Of a stretch of 64,000 bases of DNA, positions 41,780-49,880 are shown in pieces. This DNA is from Microbacterium sp. SS28 (GTDB lineage Bacteria > Actinomycetota > Actinomycetes > Actinomycetales > Microbacteriaceae). The first letter of the stretch is position 1, and the number at the start of each line of letters is the position of its first letter. The translations under genes and the position numbers were made by a program. The notes below the pieces were generated by a model. The model did not search any database and had not been told where the DNA came from. It was given only the letters and a program-made list of their open reading frames with translations. The stretch covers positions 620,001-684,000 of the forward strand of contig NZ_JAKWJP010000001.1 in NCBI RefSeq assembly GCF_022761035.1. The letters are read 5' to 3'.

Positions 41780-42376
41780 TCAGAGCATGCGGCCGAACGC
41801 CTGCACGCCGTCGTGCGACGGGAGCGGCGTGAAGCCGAGGCGCTCATAGAACGCGAGCGCCCCCGTGTTGTTCGCGTCCGCGACGAGGTGCAGCCCCGGC
41901 ACGCCGTGCTCGCGCAACGCTGTGCAGAGCGTGTCGATGAGCCGGCGCCCCCACCCCTGCCCCTGCAGCTCGGGCAGCAGGTCGATGTGCAGGTGCGCCG
42001 GATAGTCGTCGCCATACGGCTCGGCACCGGGACCCCGGCCATAGGCATAGATCAGGATGCCGTCCTGCCGCGTCCGCTCGACGGCGGGTCGGGGCCAGCG
42101 GACGCCACGCTCCGGCCACCACTCGTCACGGAACCAGGTCTCGAAGGCGCGCGTGTCGGGCACCCCGGCGATGTAGCCGGCGACACCGCCGTCGTCGGTC
42201 TCGACGACGAAGACGAACTCGGGATGCCGCGCGGCATACGGCAGCACGAAGATCTCCGCCCACAGGGCGTCGTCGTCGAGCACGCCGGTCGCGTCGGAAC
42301 CGGCATCCGCCGTCTTGAGGCAGATCTCGGCGAGCGCCGGCTCGTCACCGGCGCGGAAGGGGCGAATGCGGGTCAC
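41780..42376 (-). CDS. GNAT-family N-acetyltransferase
   Basis: From GTG 42376 the product is 198 residues: VTRIRPFRAGDEPALAEICLKTADAG, a middle substrate region, then LHIDLLPELQGQGWGRRLID with the QxxGxG acetyl-CoA loop, and HLVADANNTGALAFYERLGF. The DxLPExQGxGxGRxL form is typical of the OGA-like GNAT group (protein O-GlcNAcase-associated acetyltransferase-like); substrates are unknown. TAGGCT lies 6 bases before the GTG on the complement (42383-42388), so the message is leaderless. It begins 9 bases after the modC stop on the same strand. Confidence 0.87.
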   Translation of the reverse strand: MTRIRPFRAGDEPALAEICLKTADAGSDATGVLDDDALWAEIFVLPYAARHPEFVFVVETDDGGVAGYIAGVPDTRAFETWFRDEWWPERGVRWPRPAVERTRQDGILIYAYGRGPGAEPYGDDYPAHLHIDLLPELQGQGWGRRLIDTLCTALREHGVPGLHLVADANNTGALAFYERLGFTPLPSHDGVQAFGRML

Positions 42377-42385
42377 CGCCCGAGC

Positions 42386-43132
42386 CTAGGGCGTTCCGCC
42401 GAACCGATGCGCCGCGGCGACGGCCGCGATGAAACGCGTCGCGGGAGCGCCCAGCACGTCGTCGACAGCGCCCTCCTGCGCGATGCGCCCGCCTTCGACG
42501 ACGACGAGCCGCGCGGCGAGCGCCGACGCATCGGTCGCGTCGTGCGAGACGACGACCGCCGTCGCGCGCGCGGCGTCGAGCTGAGCCCTCAGCAGCGCGC
42601 GGACATCGGCCGCCGTCTCGACATCGAGAGACGTGAGCGGCTCGTCGAGCAGGAGCACTCGGGGATCGGCTGCGAGAGCCCGCGCGAGGGCGACGCGCTG
42701 CTGCTGCCCGCCGGAGAGGCGATCGGGATGCCGCGTCCCCGCGCCGTCGAGCCCCACGCGTGCGAGCCACTCGTCGGCGTCCCGCCGAGCGATCGCCTTG
42801 TCGACGCCTTTCGCGCGTGGCCCGAACGCGACGTTCTCGCGGGCGCTCAGATGCGGGAAGAGCCGCGGGTCTTGGCCGAGAAGCACGACTCCGCGCCGAT
42901 CGGGCGGCACGTGAACGCCCGTGGCGGCATCGGCGACAACGCTCTCGCCGAGTCGCACGGCTCCCCCGTCAAGCCGCGTGAGCCCTGCGATCGCCGTGAG
43001 CAGCGTCGACTTCCCCGCGCCGCTCGGCCCCATGACGGCGACGACCTCGCCGGGCACGGCGGCGATGCGCGCGTCCAGGTCGAACCCGTGCCGACGCACG
43101 ACGATGTGCGCGTCGAGCGCTGCGCCGGTCAT
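42386..43132 (-). CDS. modC: Molybdate ABC transporter ATP-binding protein
   Basis: The 248-residue ATPase has Walker A GPSGAGKST (about residues 35-43), signature LSGGQQQRV and Walker B VLLLDEPLTSLD. Assignment as ModC rests on position after modA and modB. It is shorter than the classic ModC (about 350 residues) because the C-terminal MOP/TOBE molybdate-binding domain is missing; a MOP domain is found instead in the regulator at 44806-45204. It energises molybdate uptake by ModB. Confidence 0.88.
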   Translation of the reverse strand: MTGAALDAHIVVRRHGFDLDARIAAVPGEVVAVMGPSGAGKSTLLTAIAGLTRLDGGAVRLGESVVADAATGVHVPPDRRGVVLLGQDPRLFPHLSARENVAFGPRAKGVDKAIARRDADEWLARVGLDGAGTRHPDRLSGGQQQRVALARALAADPRVLLLDEPLTSLDVETAADVRALLRAQLDAARATAVVVSHDATDASALAARLVVVEGGRIAQEGAVDDVLGAPATRFIAAVAAAHRFGGTP

Positions 43133-43208
43133 GCGCCGCCTCCTAGGTCGCGTGCGGCGCGGGACGCCGCATCCCTGACCCGCCGGCCCGTCGCAGCACC
43201 TCGACGGC

Positions 43209-44012
43209 TCATCGCGGCACCTCGGGCCGCCACGCGCGCACGAGCAGGAGCACGCCGATCGCCGTCACGAGCAGCAGCAGCGAGAGCGCGACGGCAGTGC
43301 CCGTCGAGACGCCAGCGCCGTTGAACGCCGTGTAGATCGCGAGCGGCATCGTCTGCGTGACGCCGGGGGCATTGCCGGCGAACAGCGCCGTCGCCCCGAA
43401 CTCGCCGATCGCACGCGCGAAGCACAGCACGACGCCCGCCACGAGGCCCGGGCCCGCGAGCGGCAGCGTCACGCGACGCAGGATCGTCCAGCGTCCGGCG
43501 CCGAGCACGGCCGCGGTGTCTTCGAACCCCGTCCCGCGCGTGCGCAGAGCGCCCTCGACGGCGAGCACGAGGAACGGCAGCGCGACGAAGGTCTGGGCGA
43601 TCACGACGGCGGGCGTCGTGAACGGCAACCGCAGTCCCCAGTCGGCGAGCACTCCCCCGAGCCATCCGCTGCGCCCGAACAGCAGGAGCAGGGCGACGCC
43701 ACCGACCATGGGCGGCAGCACGAGCGGCACCGTCACGACGACGCGGAGGACGGCGGCGGTGCGCGCGGGTGCACGCGCGATCACGAGCGCGAGCGGCACC
43801 CCGAGCACGATGCACACGAGAGTCGCGGCGGCGCCGGTCCCGAGCGAGAGCAGCAGGGCCGCGACAGCTTCGGGCGTCGTGACGTCGGCCCACAGGGTCG
43901 TCCACTCGACCCGGGCGACGAGCGTCGCGAGCGGAAGCAGCAGGAGTGCGAGACCCGCGATGGCGGGCACCAGCAGGATCTGCGGGACGAAGCCCGCCCC
44001 CTCGCGCCTCAT
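43209..44012 (-). CDS. modB: Molybdate ABC transporter permease
   Basis: Start ATG 44012 overlaps the modA stop by 4 bases, giving 267 residues; the longer upstream frame is discarded. The protein has six or so membrane helices and the permease EAA-loop ARAIGEFGATALFAGNAPG, a ModB hallmark, with FVALPFLVLAVEGAL in the preceding helix. It forms the inner-membrane channel with ModC. A 76-base gap to modC contains a GC hairpin but no further gene. Confidence 0.92.
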   Translation of the reverse strand: MRREGAGFVPQILLVPAIAGLALLLLPLATLVARVEWTTLWADVTTPEAVAALLLSLGTGAAATLVCIVLGVPLALVIARAPARTAAVLRVVVTVPLVLPPMVGGVALLLLFGRSGWLGGVLADWGLRLPFTTPAVVIAQTFVALPFLVLAVEGALRTRGTGFEDTAAVLGAGRWTILRRVTLPLAGPGLVAGVVLCFARAIGEFGATALFAGNAPGVTQTMPLAIYTAFNGAGVSTGTAVALSLLLLVTAIGVLLLVRAWRPEVPR

Positions 44013-44809
44013 GGCCGTCCGAAGCCGAGCCCTTCGAGAACGGCCTGCCCTTCCTCGCTCAGCACGAACTCGACGAACGCCTGGGCGGCGTCGGGGTTCG
44101 CGGCATCCGTCAGCGCGGCGATCGGGTAGCGGTTGACGACGTCCGCCGCACCCTCGGGCACGATCGATTCGACGTCGGTGCGTCCGCGCACGTCCGTCGC
44201 GTAGACCAGTCCCGCGTCGGCTTCGTTCGCCGCGACCTTCGTCAGGACGGCCGTCACGTTCTGCTCCCAGCTCGCGGGCGTCACGGTCAGTCCGGCGTTC
44301 GCGAACAGCTTCTGCGACGCGGCGCCGCACGGCACCTCGACGGCGCACAGCACGACGGTCACGCTGTCTTCGGCGAAGTCGGAGAGGTCCTCGACCTCGC
44401 CGGGGTTGCCGACAGGAGTCGCGATGACGAGCGTGTTCGTCGCGAACAGCGGTGCGTCCGTGGCAAGACCCGCGTCGGCGATCTTCTGCATGTTCGCCTC
44501 GTCGGCGGAGGCGAACACGTCGGCGGGGGCGCCCTCGATGAGCTGCGTCGCGAGCGTCGACGACCCGTCGTAGACGATCGGAACGACTTCGAGCGACGGA
44601 TGCCGCATCTCGAACTGCGTCGCGAGCTCGTCGAACGCAGTCTTGAGCGACGCTGCCGCGTAGACGGTGAGGTCGCCCGTCAGCTCGGGGCCGACCGACT
44701 CGACCGGCGCCACAGGCGCGTTCGGATCGGTGTCGCCCTCGGCAGGAGCGCAGCCGCTCGCGAGCAGGGCGATCAGGGCGAGAGCGACGGCCGGGACGAG
44801 TCGCCTCAC
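44009..44809 (-). CDS. modA: Molybdate-binding lipoprotein
   Basis: From GTG 44809 the protein has 266 residues, with lipobox LLASGC placing the lipidated Cys at 20. The mature part is ModA: LTVYAAASLKTAFDELATQF, then YDGSSTLATQLIEGAPADVFASADEANM, which form the oxyanion-binding edge. It captures molybdate or tungstate outside the membrane. GTGA overlap with the upstream regulator and ATGA overlap with modB show one operon. The long upstream frame to 45220 is a shadow of the regulator. Confidence 0.93.
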   Translation of the reverse strand: MRRLVPAVALALIALLASGCAPAEGDTDPNAPVAPVESVGPELTGDLTVYAAASLKTAFDELATQFEMRHPSLEVVPIVYDGSSTLATQLIEGAPADVFASADEANMQKIADAGLATDAPLFATNTLVIATPVGNPGEVEDLSDFAEDSVTVVLCAVEVPCGAASQKLFANAGLTVTPASWEQNVTAVLTKVAANEADAGLVYATDVRGRTDVESIVPEGAADVVNRYPIAALTDAANPDAAQAFVEFVLSEEGQAVLEGLGFGRP

Positions 44810-45204
44810 TCGTGCTCCTTGGGGGTTTCGACGATGACGTTCGTGGCCTTCACGACCGCGACGGCGAGTGAGCCCGCCTCGAGGCCGAGATCGCGAACCG
44901 CCTCGGCGGACAGCAGCGACACGACCCGGTGCGGGCCGGCCTGGATGTCGACCTGCGCCATGATCCCTTCGACCTGCACGCGGGTCACGAGACCGACGAA
45001 GCGATTGCGGGCACTCGAGAGCACGTCCGTGGGATCGGATGCCGCACGCGCGAGTTCGACGGCGCGCTCGGCGAGCGCGTCGCCGGGGATCTCGGCCGGG
45101 ACCGCCTCGGTCACGGGCAGCAGCCCCTGGTCGATCCACCGCCGGACGGTGTCGTCGCTCACGCCGAGCAGCCGCGCGGCTTCGGCGATCTTGTAGCTCG
45201 GCAT
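44806..45204 (-). CDS. ModE-like regulator: MerR-type helix-turn-helix plus MOP domain
   Basis: The 132-residue protein begins MPSYKIAEAARLLGVSDDTVRRWIDQG, an excisionase/MerR-type helix-turn-helix, and ends with a MOP domain (about residues 65-128: RNRFVGLVTRVQVEGIMAQV, ending VVKATNVIVETPK) that binds molybdate. It probably represses the mod operon it heads when molybdate is plentiful. TAGCGT on the complement (45211-45216) lies 6 bases before ATG 45204, so it is leaderless. A perfect 12-base palindrome sits 3 bases upstream of that -10. Confidence 0.88.
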   Translation of the reverse strand: MPSYKIAEAARLLGVSDDTVRRWIDQGLLPVTEAVPAEIPGDALAERAVELARAASDPTDVLSSARNRFVGLVTRVQVEGIMAQVDIQAGPHRVVSLLSAEAVRDLGLEAGSLAVAVVKATNVIVETPKEHE

Positions 45205-45219
45205 AAGCCGACGCTATCA

Positions 45220-45262
45220 CCGCATATGCGGATCAATGGGCTCTCATCTACCGCTGATGCGG
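45220..45262. promoter_or_regulatory. Paired palindromic boxes in the mod/moeB divergent promoter
   Basis: CCGCATATGCGG (45220-45231) is a perfect palindrome; CCGCTGATGCGG (45251-45262) is its near copy, with the two starts 31 bases apart, about three helical turns. The first box lies 3 bases upstream of the -10 of the ModE-like gene. The second faces moeB, whose -10 TACCCT (45303-45308) is 40 bases further on. A molybdate-responsive regulator binding both boxes is the simple reading. Confidence 0.6.
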
Positions 45263-45314
45263 AAGTGTGACGGCATCCGGATCCCGCCCCCACCCACGCG
45301 GATACCCTGGTGCC

Positions 45315-46469
45315 ATGCCACTCCCTCCGCTGGTCGAGCCCGTTCCGGCCCTCGCGGACGCCGAGCGCGCGCGCACGGCTCGGCACACGCGGCTCGCGGG
45401 GTTCGGCGAGGTCGCGCAGCGTCGGCTCGCGGCATCCCGCATCGCGGTCGTGGGCGCGGGAGGACTTGGGTCGCCCGCTGTCCTCGCGCTCTCCGCCGCC
45501 GGGGTGGGCGAGCTCATCGTCATCGACGACGACGCGGTCGAGCATTCCAATCTGCAGCGCCAGGTGATCCATCGCCACGTCGACCTCGGCGCTCCGAAGG
45601 TCGACAGCGCCGTGCGCATCGCCGCGGAGCTCTCGCCGGAGACGATCGTGCGCCCGATTCGCGAGCGACTCACCGCCGACAACGCCGCCCGCCTGCTCGC
45701 GCGTGCGCACCTCGTGATCGACGGCACCGACACCTTCGAGACGCGCGAGACCGTCGCCGCAGCGACGGAGAGCCTCGGCATCCCCCTCGTGTGGGGCACG
45801 GTCCAGGGGTTCGACGCCCAGGTCACCGTGTTCTGGAGTCGACCGCCCGCCGGAACCGCGCCGGTCGTCCTCGCCGACCTCTACCCGCCCGGCAGCGTCG
45901 GCGACGTGCCGACCTGTGCCGACGTCGGGGTCCTCGGTGCGCTCTGCCTTCAGGTCGGCGCGCTCCTCGCGACCGAGGCGATCAAGCTCGTCACGGGCGT
46001 CGGCGAACCGCTCCTCGGACGCGTCCTCGTGATCGACGGGCTGCGCGCCCGCCAGCACGAGATCCCCCTGCGGTCCGCGGTGACGGATGCCGCGCCCCTG
46101 GCCGAGCCGCGTGAAGCGGTCCCGTCCACCGACGAGCCGACCCGGCAGGCCCCGGCGTCCCCGCGCGCTGTGCCGCTCGTCGGGCCCGAGGCGCTCGCGG
46201 GCGCGGTCATCCTCGATGTGCGCGAGCAGCACGAGGTCGAGGGCGGCATGATCCCCGGATCGCGCCACGTTCCACTTGCGGTCGTCCTCGCCGATCCCGA
46301 GTCGCTGCGGACGGACGAGCCCATCGTCGTCGTGTGCAAGGTCGGCGTCCGCGCGCGTCGCGCGGCCGAGGCGCTGCGCGCACTCGGCATCGGGGCGTCC
46401 GTCCTCGCAGGCGGGTTGGATGCGTGGCCCGACACCGTCGAGCACCCGCCCACGCGGGTCCCGGCATGA
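45315..46469 (+). CDS. moeB: MoeB/ThiF-type adenylyltransferase with C-terminal rhodanese domain
   Basis: The 384-residue protein has an E1-like domain with nucleotide-binding GAGGLGSP (residues 48-55), DDDAVEHSNLQRQV and IDGTDTFETRE, then a rhodanese domain (about 290-375) with active-site Cys 341 in VVVCKVGVR. It activates the MoaD C-terminus by adenylation and may also supply sulfur. The usual CxxC zinc pair after the crossover loop is missing (the region reads PVVLADLYPP), so the zinc site appears lost. Leaderless: TACCCT lies 6 bases before ATG 45315. It is the first gene of a six-gene moco operon. Confidence 0.92.
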   Translation: MPLPPLVEPVPALADAERARTARHTRLAGFGEVAQRRLAASRIAVVGAGGLGSPAVLALSAAGVGELIVIDDDAVEHSNLQRQVIHRHVDLGAPKVDSAVRIAAELSPETIVRPIRERLTADNAARLLARAHLVIDGTDTFETRETVAAATESLGIPLVWGTVQGFDAQVTVFWSRPPAGTAPVVLADLYPPGSVGDVPTCADVGVLGALCLQVGALLATEAIKLVTGVGEPLLGRVLVIDGLRARQHEIPLRSAVTDAAPLAEPREAVPSTDEPTRQAPASPRAVPLVGPEALAGAVILDVREQHEVEGGMIPGSRHVPLAVVLADPESLRTDEPIVVVCKVGVRARRAAEALRALGIGASVLAGGLDAWPDTVEHPPTRVPA

Positions 46470-47707
46470 CCGGCGAGCCGCGCGAAGTCGAGGAGCAGCT
46501 CACCCTCGTCCTCTCGCGCGTCCGGCCGCTCGAGACGACGACGGTCCCCGTGTGGGCGGCGCTCGGCCGGACGCTGCGCGAGCCGCTGCGGGCACGCGTC
46601 GACATCCCGGTCTTCGACAATTCCGCGATGGACGGCTTCGCCGTGCGGTTCGAGGACGTCGCGGATGCCGCATCCGATCGTCCCGTCCGTCTGCGCGTCG
46701 TCGCAGACCTGCCGGCGGGCACGTCGCTCGACCCGCCCCTCGGGCGCGGCGAGGCTGCGCGGATCATGACGGGATCGCCCGTTCCGGCCGACGCCGACGC
46801 GATCGTGCCTTTCGAAGACACCGCGGGGGGCCTCGCCGACTCACTCGGCGAGATCGTGGTGGAGCGCGCCCCGCGCGCGCCGGGTGCACACATCAGGCGG
46901 CGCGGCGAGGACGCCGTCGTCGGCAGCGAGCTGCTCGCGGCAGGGGTCGCGCTCGGCGCGCTGCAGCTCGGCGCCGCGGCCGCCGCCGGCATCGCGGACG
47001 TCGTGGTGTCGCGCGTGCCGCGCGTCGCCGTCGTCTCGACGGGCTCCGAGCTCGTTCCTCCCGGTCATCCGCTCGCGCACGGGCAGATCCCCGAGTCCAA
47101 CAGCCAGCTGCTCGTGGGCCTTGTGACGCAGGCGGATGCCGAGGTCGTCCTGCGACTCACGGTGCCCGACGACGGCGACGGACCGGTGCGCGCCGTCGCC
47201 GAGGCGAAGGCGCTCGGCGCCGATGTCGTGATCTTCACGGGCGGCGTCAGCGCGGGCGCCTACGAACCCGTCAAGCGCACGCTCGCGGGCGCGATGGAAT
47301 TCACCAAGGTGCGCATGCAGCCGGGCAAGCCGCAGGGGTTCGGAGCGACGGACGACGGGATGCTGCTCTTCGGCCTCCCTGGAAATCCCGTCAGCGCCGC
47401 CGTGTCGTTCGAGGTGTTCGTCCGCCCCGCCCTCCTCGCCCTGCAGGGCAGGGCCGACCTGCAGCGGTCCGTGCTGCGCCTGCCCGCCGCGACGGACTGG
47501 CGGACGCCCCCCGGACGTCGGCAGTACCTGCCCGCCGCGATCGATCGGTCCGACCCCGCGCGCTGGACCGTCCGCCCCGCCACGGCGGGCGGATCGGGCT
47601 CGCATCTCGCGGGCGGACTCGCTCGCGCGGAGGCCTACGCGGTCGTCGCCGCCGAGACCGACGCGGTCGCCGCCGGCGATCTCGTCGATGTCATGCTGGT
47701 GGCATGA
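46466..47707 (+). CDS. moeA: Molybdopterin molybdotransferase MoeA
   Basis: The 413-residue protein has MoeA landmarks: FDNSAMDGFAVR near residue 50, RIMTGSPVPADADAIVPFE, the STGSEL motif with VSTGSELVPPGHPL, FTGGVSAGAYEPV, and MQPGKPQGFG with LPGNPVSA. It inserts molybdate into adenylylated molybdopterin. The start overlaps the moeB stop (ATGA), so translation is coupled. moaC follows with another ATGA overlap. Confidence 0.94.
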   Translation: MTGEPREVEEQLTLVLSRVRPLETTTVPVWAALGRTLREPLRARVDIPVFDNSAMDGFAVRFEDVADAASDRPVRLRVVADLPAGTSLDPPLGRGEAARIMTGSPVPADADAIVPFEDTAGGLADSLGEIVVERAPRAPGAHIRRRGEDAVVGSELLAAGVALGALQLGAAAAAGIADVVVSRVPRVAVVSTGSELVPPGHPLAHGQIPESNSQLLVGLVTQADAEVVLRLTVPDDGDGPVRAVAEAKALGADVVIFTGGVSAGAYEPVKRTLAGAMEFTKVRMQPGKPQGFGATDDGMLLFGLPGNPVSAAVSFEVFVRPALLALQGRADLQRSVLRLPAATDWRTPPGRRQYLPAAIDRSDPARWTVRPATAGGSGSHLAGGLARAEAYAVVAAETDAVAAGDLVDVMLVA

Positions 47708-48180
47708 GCTTCACGCACCTCGACGAGTCCGGCCGCGCACGCATGGTCGACGTCACCGCGAAGCAGCCGACGGTGCGGGCCGCGACGGCGCGTGGCTTCG
47801 TCCGCTGCGCGCCCGACGTCGTCGCGGCGCTCCGCGACGGCGCCGTGCCGAAGGGCGACGTCCTCGCGGTCGCCCGCATCGCCGGCATCCAGGCGGCCAA
47901 GCGCACCCCCGACCTGCTCCCCCTCGCGCACGTCATCGGCGTGCACGGCGCCGCCGTCGAGCTGCACATCGTCGACGAGGGCGTCGAGATCGAGGCGACC
48001 GTCCGCACGGCCGATCGCACCGGCGTCGAGATGGAGGCGCTCACGGCCGTCTCGGTCGCGGCTCTCGCGGTCGTCGATATGGTGAAGGGCCTCGACAAGG
48101 CGACCTCGATCGAGCACGTCCGCATCACGGCGAAGGAAGGCGGCCGCTCCGGCTCGTGGACGCGGCCCGGCGAGCAGTGA
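47704..48180 (+). CDS. moaC: Cyclic pyranopterin monophosphate synthase MoaC
   Basis: The 158-residue protein starts MSFTHLDESGRARMVDVTAK and has RIAGIQAAKRTPDLLPLAHV, then RTGVEMEALTAVSVAALAVVDMVKG (in part) ending KGLDKA, the MoaC active-site signatures. It completes formation of cyclic pyranopterin monophosphate from the MoaA product. It overlaps moeA and mobA by 4 bases at each side. Confidence 0.95.
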   Translation: MSFTHLDESGRARMVDVTAKQPTVRAATARGFVRCAPDVVAALRDGAVPKGDVLAVARIAGIQAAKRTPDLLPLAHVIGVHGAAVELHIVDEGVEIEATVRTADRTGVEMEALTAVSVAALAVVDMVKGLDKATSIEHVRITAKEGGRSGSWTRPGEQ

Positions 48181-48818
48181 GCAGCAGCAGGTCCGGCCCG
48201 ACCTTCGGCGCGATCCTCCTCGCGGGGGGCCGCGCCTCGCGCGTCGGGGGTGCGGTCAAGCCGCTCTTCGACGTCGGCGGACGCACGCTCCTCGCACGCG
48301 CCGTCGCCGCCGCCCGCGATGCCGGCGCGCAGCCGATCATCGTCGCCGCCCCGCAGCTCGACCCCGCGCTGGAGGTCGAATGGGTCCTCGAGGATCCGCC
48401 CTTCGGCGGTCCCGTCGCGGGCATCGTCGCCGCGCTCAGCCGCTCCGAGGGGTGGGTGCCCGAGCCCGACTGGACGTTCGTCCTGGCATGCGACCTCCCT
48501 CGGATCGACGCCGCCGTCGCGCGGCTGAGGAGTGACATCCTGCTCCTCCCCTCCGACACCGACGGCGTGTGCCTCGCCGACGCGTCGAGCCGGCCGCAGT
48601 GGCTGACGGCTGCGTATCGCACGCCGGTCCTGCGACGCGCCGCGTCAGGGCTTCCCGACGCGGGGCGCAACGCCTCCGTCCGCGACCTCGTCCACGACCT
48701 CGCCGTCGCGGCCCTCGCCGCCCCCGACGACCTCACCGCCGACGTCGACACGTGGGAGGATCTGCACAGAGCCCGCATCGCCGCGGGCGACGAACCCGCC
48801 GCTGAGGAGGACGCATGA
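48177..48818 (+). CDS. mobA: Molybdenum cofactor guanylyltransferase MobA
   Basis: From GTG 48177 (GTGA overlap with moaC) the protein has 213 residues: FGAILLAGGRASRVGGAVKP as nucleotide loop, GGPVAGIVAAL, and FVLACDLPRID with the metal-binding Asp. These are nucleotidyltransferase motifs of MobA, which attaches GMP to molybdopterin to make the guanine dinucleotide cofactor used by DMSO-reductase-type enzymes such as the fdhF/ydeP-like gene in this cluster. Confidence 0.9.
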   Translation: MSSSRSGPTFGAILLAGGRASRVGGAVKPLFDVGGRTLLARAVAAARDAGAQPIIVAAPQLDPALEVEWVLEDPPFGGPVAGIVAALSRSEGWVPEPDWTFVLACDLPRIDAAVARLRSDILLLPSDTDGVCLADASSRPQWLTAAYRTPVLRRAASGLPDAGRNASVRDLVHDLAVAALAAPDDLTADVDTWEDLHRARIAAGDEPAAEEDA

Positions 48819-49084
48819 CCGAGGCATCCCGCACCCTGCCGCCCGAGGCTCTCGACGCCTGGGCCGCGGCGCTCGCCGAGCGCTTCGACCTCGACGCGGC
48901 CGACGTCCCGATCGGGCTCATCCTCGATCTCGCGCGCGACGTCGCGAACGGCGTCGCGCGGCCCGCCGCGCCCCTGAGCGCCTTCGTCGCGGGCCTCGTC
49001 GCGGGCCGCGCGGGCGGTTCCGCGGACGATGTCGCGGCCGCAGTCGCCGCCGTCACCGAGCTCGCCTCGACCTGGGAGGCCTGA
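48815..49084 (+). CDS. DUF6457-type small protein in the moco operon
   Basis: The 89-residue helical protein begins MTEASRTLPPEALDAWAAAL and includes ILDLARDVANGVARPAAPLSAF. Small proteins of this kind sit next to mobA in many actinobacteria and are labelled DUF6457. Its role is unknown; a MobA partner or stabiliser is plausible from the constant neighbourhood. It overlaps mobA by 4 bases, and its stop shares a base with the moaD start. Confidence 0.75.
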   Translation: MTEASRTLPPEALDAWAAALAERFDLDAADVPIGLILDLARDVANGVARPAAPLSAFVAGLVAGRAGGSADDVAAAVAAVTELASTWEA

Positions 49085-49317
49085 TGGCACGCGTCCGCTA
49101 CTTCGCCGCCGCCGCCGAGGCGACCGGACTCGACCTCGAGCAGCGCCCCGAGGAGACGCTCGGCGCGCTCCGGGCCGCCGTCGCGTCCGATCATCCGGGG
49201 CTCGGCGGGATCCTTCCCCGCTGCGCCGTCCTCGTCGGCGGGGCGCGCGTGGCCGACGAGACCCCGCTCGGCGCCGACGACCTCGTCGACGTGCTGCCGC
49301 CGTTTGCGGGCGGCTGA
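49084..49317 (+). CDS. moaD: Molybdopterin synthase sulfur-carrier subunit MoaD
   Basis: The 77-residue ubiquitin-like protein starts MARVRYFAAAAEATGLDLE and ends DVLPPFAGG, the C-terminal diglycine that is adenylated by MoeB and carries sulfur as thiocarboxylate. It works with MoaE, encoded on the opposite strand just beyond. It is the last gene of the forward operon. Confidence 0.93.
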   Translation: MARVRYFAAAAEATGLDLEQRPEETLGALRAAVASDHPGLGGILPRCAVLVGGARVADETPLGADDLVDVLPPFAGG

Positions 49318-49379
49318 CCGGGCGTCCCGAGACTCGACCGCGGCAAACGGCGGGTTCACCCACCCCACACCCGCACAAC

Positions 49380-49454
49380 GCCGCCGACGAGCCCACCCGG
49401 CGACGACGGAAGTTCAGCCGCCGACGAAACCCACCCGGCGACGACGGAAGTTCA
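49380..49454. repeat. Two-copy tandem repeat at the moaE 3' end
   Basis: Two near-identical units of 37-38 bases, each ending GGCGACGACGGAAGTTCA, run 49380-49416 and 49417-49454; a partial GCCGCCGA follows inside moaE. The second copy includes the moaE stop codon. The repeat fills most of the 134-base gap between convergent moaD and moaE; 49318-49379 shows nothing recognisable. Confidence 0.75.
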
Positions 49455-49880
49455 GCCGCCGAGGCCCTTCCACGCCGTCGTGCCGTCGGCTTCGATCTGA
49501 CGCTTCCAGACCGGCAGCTCGGTCTTGATCGTCTCGATGATCGACCGGCACACCTCGAACGCCTCCGCACGATGGGCCGCCGCGACGGCGATCACGACCG
49601 CGGCATCGCCGACCTCGAGCCGGCCGATCCGATGGCTCACCGCGACGGCCGCCCCCGTGCCCTCGAGCGCGCGCTCGGCGATGCCGAGGAGGGCGGCCTC
49701 GGCGTCCGGATGAGCGGAGTATTCGAGCGCGACGACGGAGGACCCGGCATCCGGATCGTGATCCCGCACGCGCCCCACGAACGTGACCTCGGCCCCCATC
49801 GTCGGGTCCGACACGGCCGCGAGGTGCGCGTCGAGGTCGAGCGCCTCGGCGCTGATCGCCGCGATTCGCACGCCGCTCAT
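49452..49880 (-). CDS. moaE: Molybdopterin synthase catalytic subunit MoaE
   Basis: Start ATG 49880 gives 142 residues with VTFVGRVRDHDPDAGSSVVALEYSAHPDAEAAL (in pieces), HRIGRLEVGDAAVVIAVAAAHRAEAFE, and IKTELPVWKRQ with the catalytic lysines. It transfers sulfur from MoaD to cyclic pyranopterin monophosphate to make molybdopterin. It overlaps mogA by 4 bases and converges with moaD. A tandem duplication begins at its stop codon. Confidence 0.95.
   Translation of the reverse strand: MSGVRIAAISAEALDLDAHLAAVSDPTMGAEVTFVGRVRDHDPDAGSSVVALEYSAHPDAEAALLGIAERALEGTGAAVAVSHRIGRLEVGDAAVVIAVAAAHRAEAFEVCRSIIETIKTELPVWKRQIEADGTTAWKGLGG

Noticed and set aside
49380..49454. CRISPR-like repeat
   Set aside because: Only two directly adjacent copies without spacers; it is a simple tandem duplication.
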